Assembly (NCBI RefSeq): GCF_022369515.1
Contig: NZ_CP059724.1
Coordinates: 2,604,001-2,668,000, forward strand
Source of the DNA: Paenibacillus sp. 19GGS1-52
GTDB lineage: Bacteria; Bacillota; Bacilli; Paenibacillales; Paenibacillaceae
Direction: 5' to 3'
DNA: 64,000 bases
Shown in pieces: positions 61,320 through 64,000 of this stretch (its first letter is position 1; the number at the start of each line of letters is the position of its first letter). The translations under genes were made by a program, and so were the position numbers. A model generated the notes under the pieces. The model did not search any database. It was not told the origin of the DNA and saw only the letters and a program-made list of their open reading frames with translations.

Positions 61320-62408
61320 TCATTTTAATTGTTCTTCATCGGTGTCCATAACTCCGTCTTTTTCAGGATTGAGCCATACTTTTTCATTCAGTTTCCAGTT
61401 GCGTGTCTCTCCAGACCAACGGCTAGGATTTTTCGCTTTTGCTGCCTCATAGACGTGCTTTCTCTTCTCAAAAATTTCTTCAGAAAGACCTGAATGTCTT
61501 TGATTGGGGGTTAAGAAATTTAACCCACTGTGGCGATGCTCGGTGTTGTACCAACGGACAAATCGTAGGGTCCATTCCCGTGCCTCATCCCTTGATCCGA
61601 AGCCTTTGAGAGGGTAGTTTGGGCGGTATTTACAGGTTCTGAAAATAGATTCCGCATAGGGATTGTCATTGCTGACTCGCGGTCTGCTGCGGGATGGAAT
61701 AATGCCCAAACTGTATAACGTTTCAAGCAGAGTCGCGCCTTTCATAGGACTACCGTTGTCCGAATGCAGAATGAGCGGGCTTTTTCGAACGGCACATTGC
61801 TCACTCAACACGGTTCTCCGCATGAGCTGACTGGCATATTCGGAGGATTCTTCTTCCCAAATCTCCCAGCCTACGATTTTACGACTGTATAAATCGAGCA
61901 CGAGATAGAGATAGTAAAACACGCCTTTGATCGGACCCTGCAACCAGCTAATATCCCACATCCAGACTTGATTGGGTGCGGTGGCGCAGTGGCTAGTCAG
62001 AGGTTTAGAGGTAGGCTTTAGGCTACGCCCACGGTGATGCTGTTGCTGATACTTGTGCATGACCCGATAAAAGGTAGACTCGGAACCGAGATAGATCCCT
62101 TGATCTGCGAGTCTAGGGACAATCTGACTGGGTGGTAAACTCTTAAATTCCACTTGATTGATTACGGAAACAATCTGCTGTACTTCGGGTTCGCTGAGTT
62201 GATGAGAAGGCGCTCGCTTAATGGCATGGGGTCGTTGATCTTCGAGCGGCGTTCGCTCACTACGCCAGCGCTGTAACGTTCGTTGGGTCAAAGAGAGCTC
62301 TAGACAAGCCTTTCTTTCTCTTGCTCCTGCCTGTACGGCTTCCCCGATAAGGGTGATGGCGATTTGACGATCTGAGGCAGGAATCATTCGTCCTCGGGGT
62401 CCCCCCAA
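61320..62408 (-). CDS. IS3-family transposase OrfB (integrase catalytic domain)
   Basis: A roughly 362-aa rve-type integrase. The DDE residues appear in MWDISWLQGP (first Asp), LILHSDNGSPM (second Asp) and the Glu in NPYAESIFRTCKY. An HTH_21-like segment precedes the core. It overlaps orfA by 25 bp in the -1 frame and is expected to be made as an OrfAB fusion by frameshifting. Confidence 0.93.
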   Translation of the reverse strand: MGGPRGRMIPASDRQIAITLIGEAVQAGARERKACLELSLTQRTLQRWRSERTPLEDQRPHAIKRAPSHQLSEPEVQQIVSVINQVEFKSLPPSQIVPRLADQGIYLGSESTFYRVMHKYQQQHHRGRSLKPTSKPLTSHCATAPNQVWMWDISWLQGPIKGVFYYLYLVLDLYSRKIVGWEIWEEESSEYASQLMRRTVLSEQCAVRKSPLILHSDNGSPMKGATLLETLYSLGIIPSRSRPRVSNDNPYAESIFRTCKYRPNYPLKGFGSRDEAREWTLRFVRWYNTEHRHSGLNFLTPNQRHSGLSEEIFEKRKHVYEAAKAKNPSRWSGETRNWKLNEKVWLNPEKDGVMDTDEEQLK

Positions 62409-62881
62409 ATCGCTCGGGCCTTTTTTCGAAGCACCAGTAAGGCAGCGGTTTCGGCTAAGGCGGCCTCTTTTCGTTTTAACTCGCGGGCAAGGTTCTTGTT
62501 CTCTCGTTCTTTGTTACGTAGTTCTTTTTGCAGCCGGGTGGCTTGTTCAGCAACGCCTCCGTTGGCTTGCATACAGGCGTCACGCCAGGCTTCGATTTGT
62601 TCAACAAACAGACCTTTTGCTCGACAGTACTCAGACAATTCGATCTCACTTAGTGTGGCTGTCTCGACAACAATGGCGAACTTGTCTCGGGTGCTCCACT
62701 TCTCTGTTTCCTTTTCACCACCAGGGAAAACGCCACCGGTCGCCCGGGCTTCCTTCTGCCACTTATACAAGGTGCCTTCCCCGAGGCCGCTGTCCCTTGC
62801 GATCTGACTCACCGATTCATTGTTTGGGGGCATCATCCGCTGCATAATCCTATGTTTGAGTTCGTCACTGTATCTAGCCAT
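62384..62881 (-). CDS. IS3-family transposase OrfA (HTH protein)
   Basis: A 165-aa protein with an N-terminal helix-turn-helix (YSDELKHRIMQRM, SVSQIARDSGLGEGTLYKW) and a C-terminal leucine-zipper-like coiled coil (about residues 110-150) used for multimerisation. ATG 62881 follows GAGGTGGAG. The G6 run at about 62402-62407 near its 3' end is the likely slippery site for the switch into OrfB. Confidence 0.9.
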   Translation of the reverse strand: MARYSDELKHRIMQRMMPPNNESVSQIARDSGLGEGTLYKWQKEARATGGVFPGGEKETEKWSTRDKFAIVVETATLSEIELSEYCRAKGLFVEQIEAWRDACMQANGGVAEQATRLQKELRNKERENKNLARELKRKEAALAETAALLVLRKKARAIWGDPEDE

Positions 62882-63388
62882 TGTCGCTCCACCTCAGTCT
62901 CTCTTTTAATCTACTTTACATACTATTGAGAGGTACGACAACTAGCATGACACAGGGGGGACAGAGAATTTCAATACCGAATCAAAATCAATACGGGAGA
63001 ATACTTCATGCACATCTCCTAAAAGTTGGTCTTTGCCCCGAAAACTCGAAAGAACACGCTAAGAATTGAAGTCTTTCCGAAATCGCTTGTTTACTTCCGT
63101 AATTGGCTCGAACAAATCCGAGAATATTCCAATCAGGTGTTGTTCGTGCGGTGTGATGTTGCATTTGACATTCCCGTTCCATTGAAGGACTTGTTCACGA
63201 TGTCAACGAAGGGTCGTAAGCTACGGATGTTCAAAGGTACTCGTTATTACAACGCTAAACATCAACGTCAGGAGGATGGCTATTGTCGAGTGTATGACAA
63301 GAAGCGTCAGTTATCTGAGACATGGAGGCAGAATGGACTAACACAGAGATGGTCGGCAAACAATAAGGAATAAGAAACGGAGGTAAAA

Positions 63389-63693
63389 ATGAATACAGAA
63401 ATGAATGCAAATTTCCTATATGCACAAGTCGATGAAGAAATTGATGTGCTAATGATTGGGTTTACTGATGATGAGTTTGATACAAAAGAGTATATTTTGT
63501 TGCAAAAAACTCTAAATTCTAGTGAAGAAGATTTTGAAGAAAGATTTGATAAGATTCATATTACTTATAATGATGAGTCGCAGTCGTTATACGGTGGTAT
63601 TTTGAAATTTTACTTTGCACTCAATCGTATAGAAATAACTCTGAATGTAGAGGCGACTGAGATATTGAATTGTACCTCTGTTATTGTTATTAA
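63389..63693 (+). pseudogene. Imm10-family immunity gene truncated by an IS
   Basis: Encodes about 101 native residues of an Imm10-type immunity protein: VLMIGFTDDEFDTKEYILLQ, then SLYGGILKFYF. ATG 63389 follows CGGAGG. The IS4-family element begins at 63694, so the frame ends 17 codons into the IS, at TAG 63743-63745. The last strand and helix of the fold are probably lost. Confidence 0.8.
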
Positions 63694-64000
63694 CTCAACT
63701 TTCGCAGCTCAAATCTCTAAACAAACCCTTGATATAGCTGGGTAAACTAGAGATCCATTCCTCTAGTTGACAAAAAACGGACGTTTTGTTCTTCTTAGTA
63801 TTGGCTTGGGACATTTCAAGAAATAAATTCATGAGTTGCTGGAGGGCGGTCTGATAATCCAGATCGCGGACTTCATCCGCGAAGAGAAAAAAGAGACCTC
63901 CAAGTGTTCGGTCATCACTCGATTGACGCCGTTCGTACTCCATCGCTAAATAACGGCTGAATACAATCGTTGTATGGCTAATCAGTTGATCGAAGGAACG
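63694..64000 (-). mobile_element. IS4-family insertion sequence (copy of B), cut by window end
   Basis: Begins with the right terminal repeat CTCAACTTTCGCAGCTC and reads identically, as far as I can compare by eye, to the right end of copy B in inverse orientation. The 7-bp flank TTATTAA (63687-63693) should recur beyond the window if this copy is complete. Confidence 0.92.
63695..64000 (-). CDS. IS4-family transposase, C-terminal part (partial)
   Basis: The last 101 residues of a transposase with the same sequence as the end of the 55639 gene (TLGGLFFLFADEVRDLDY, LPSYIKGLFRDLSCES). The rest lies beyond the window. Confidence 0.92.
   Translation of the reverse strand, partial: RSFDQLISHTTIVFSRYLAMEYERRQSSDDRTLGGLFFLFADEVRDLDYQTALQQLMNLFLEMSQANTKKNKTSVFCQLEEWISSLPSYIKGLFRDLSCES

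Larger units (their letters stand above)
61290..62943 (-). mobile_element. IS3-family insertion sequence (boundaries tentative)
   Basis: Two overlapping ORFs on the minus strand. A 9-bp inverted repeat AGTTGTCGT (61290-61298) / ACGACAACT (62935-62943) brackets them and is a candidate for the ends, but no 3-4 bp target duplication was found, so the limits are uncertain. The element interrupts the Rep gene. Confidence 0.65.
61147..63373 (+). pseudogene. Rolling-circle replication initiator (RstA/NicK-like), split by an IS
   Basis: The 5' part (61147-61308, RBS GGAGGGGG) encodes about 53 codons: VTVSIDRIVIDFSDVYWDFF. The 3' part after the IS (about 62962-63373) encodes RIEVFPKSLVYFRNWLEQI, VLFVRCDVAFDIPVPL and GTRYYNAKHQRQEDGYCRVYDKK, the Rep_trans/replication initiation factor pattern found in phages, plasmids and integrative elements. 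It is frameshifted and interrupted by the IS3-family element, so it is inactive. Confidence 0.7.

Overview
The window looks like a chromosomal segment of a Paenibacillus-type Firmicute. The evidence is strong GGAGG-type ribosome binding sites, frequent TTG and GTG starts, many Rho-independent terminators, and Bacillales gene families (YetF/DUF421, YhgE/Pip, SacB-LevB, YkoN/YkoP-like, class I MetAP, CysJI). Genus is inferred from gene content, not tested. I saw no rRNA, tRNA or CRISPR array.

Layout. 1-12.4 kb is mostly housekeeping and metabolism: a cut-off aldo/keto reductase, MoaA, a DUF421 membrane protein, an LspA homologue with a changed catalytic residue, an AraC regulator, an NAD(P)H-dependent quinone-oxidoreductase-like SDR, an intact IS4-family element, the cysJ-cysI sulfite reductase operon, methionine aminopeptidase and a CBS-pair protein. 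12.6-24.9 kb holds small regulator/effector groups: TetR-YhgE-TetR, a winged-helix (AlkZ-like) protein, a DUF429 protein, a UPF0303 protein with a family 2 glycosyltransferase, LacI-MFS, SRPBCC-ArsR, and a membrane-anchored serine hydrolase. Several have clear palindromic operators. 22.7-27.3 kb contains an IS1182-family element plus a solo remnant of its left end. 29.2-33.8 kb is a levan locus (sacB, levB) split by an ISL3-family element that inserted at the sacB stop codon.

34.8-46.8 kb is a signalling region: a polytopic membrane protein next to an 1808-residue Ser/Thr kinase-AAA-GAF-PAS-GGDEF protein, an APC permease, a membrane GGDEF-EAL protein with altered active-site residues, a GNAT protein and a small membrane protein. 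A scar of broken gene fragments follows (46.8-47.4 kb), then a MepB-family gene, a three-gene sugar ABC transporter (48.3-52.2 kb), and a glycosyltransferase / YkoP-like / polysaccharide deacetylase operon (52.5-55.0 kb).

55.2-64.0 kb is an accessory island made of polymorphic-toxin debris: duplicated small membrane genes, two PT-HINT tail fragments, a frameshifted toxin fragment, Imm50 and Imm10 immunity genes, several unclassified probable immunity genes, an RHS-core pseudogene and a rolling-circle Rep pseudogene split by an IS3-family element. Two apparently identical IS4-family copies in opposite orientation bracket it; the right-hand one truncates the Imm10 gene. This island and the giant kinase locus are the least conventional parts of the window.
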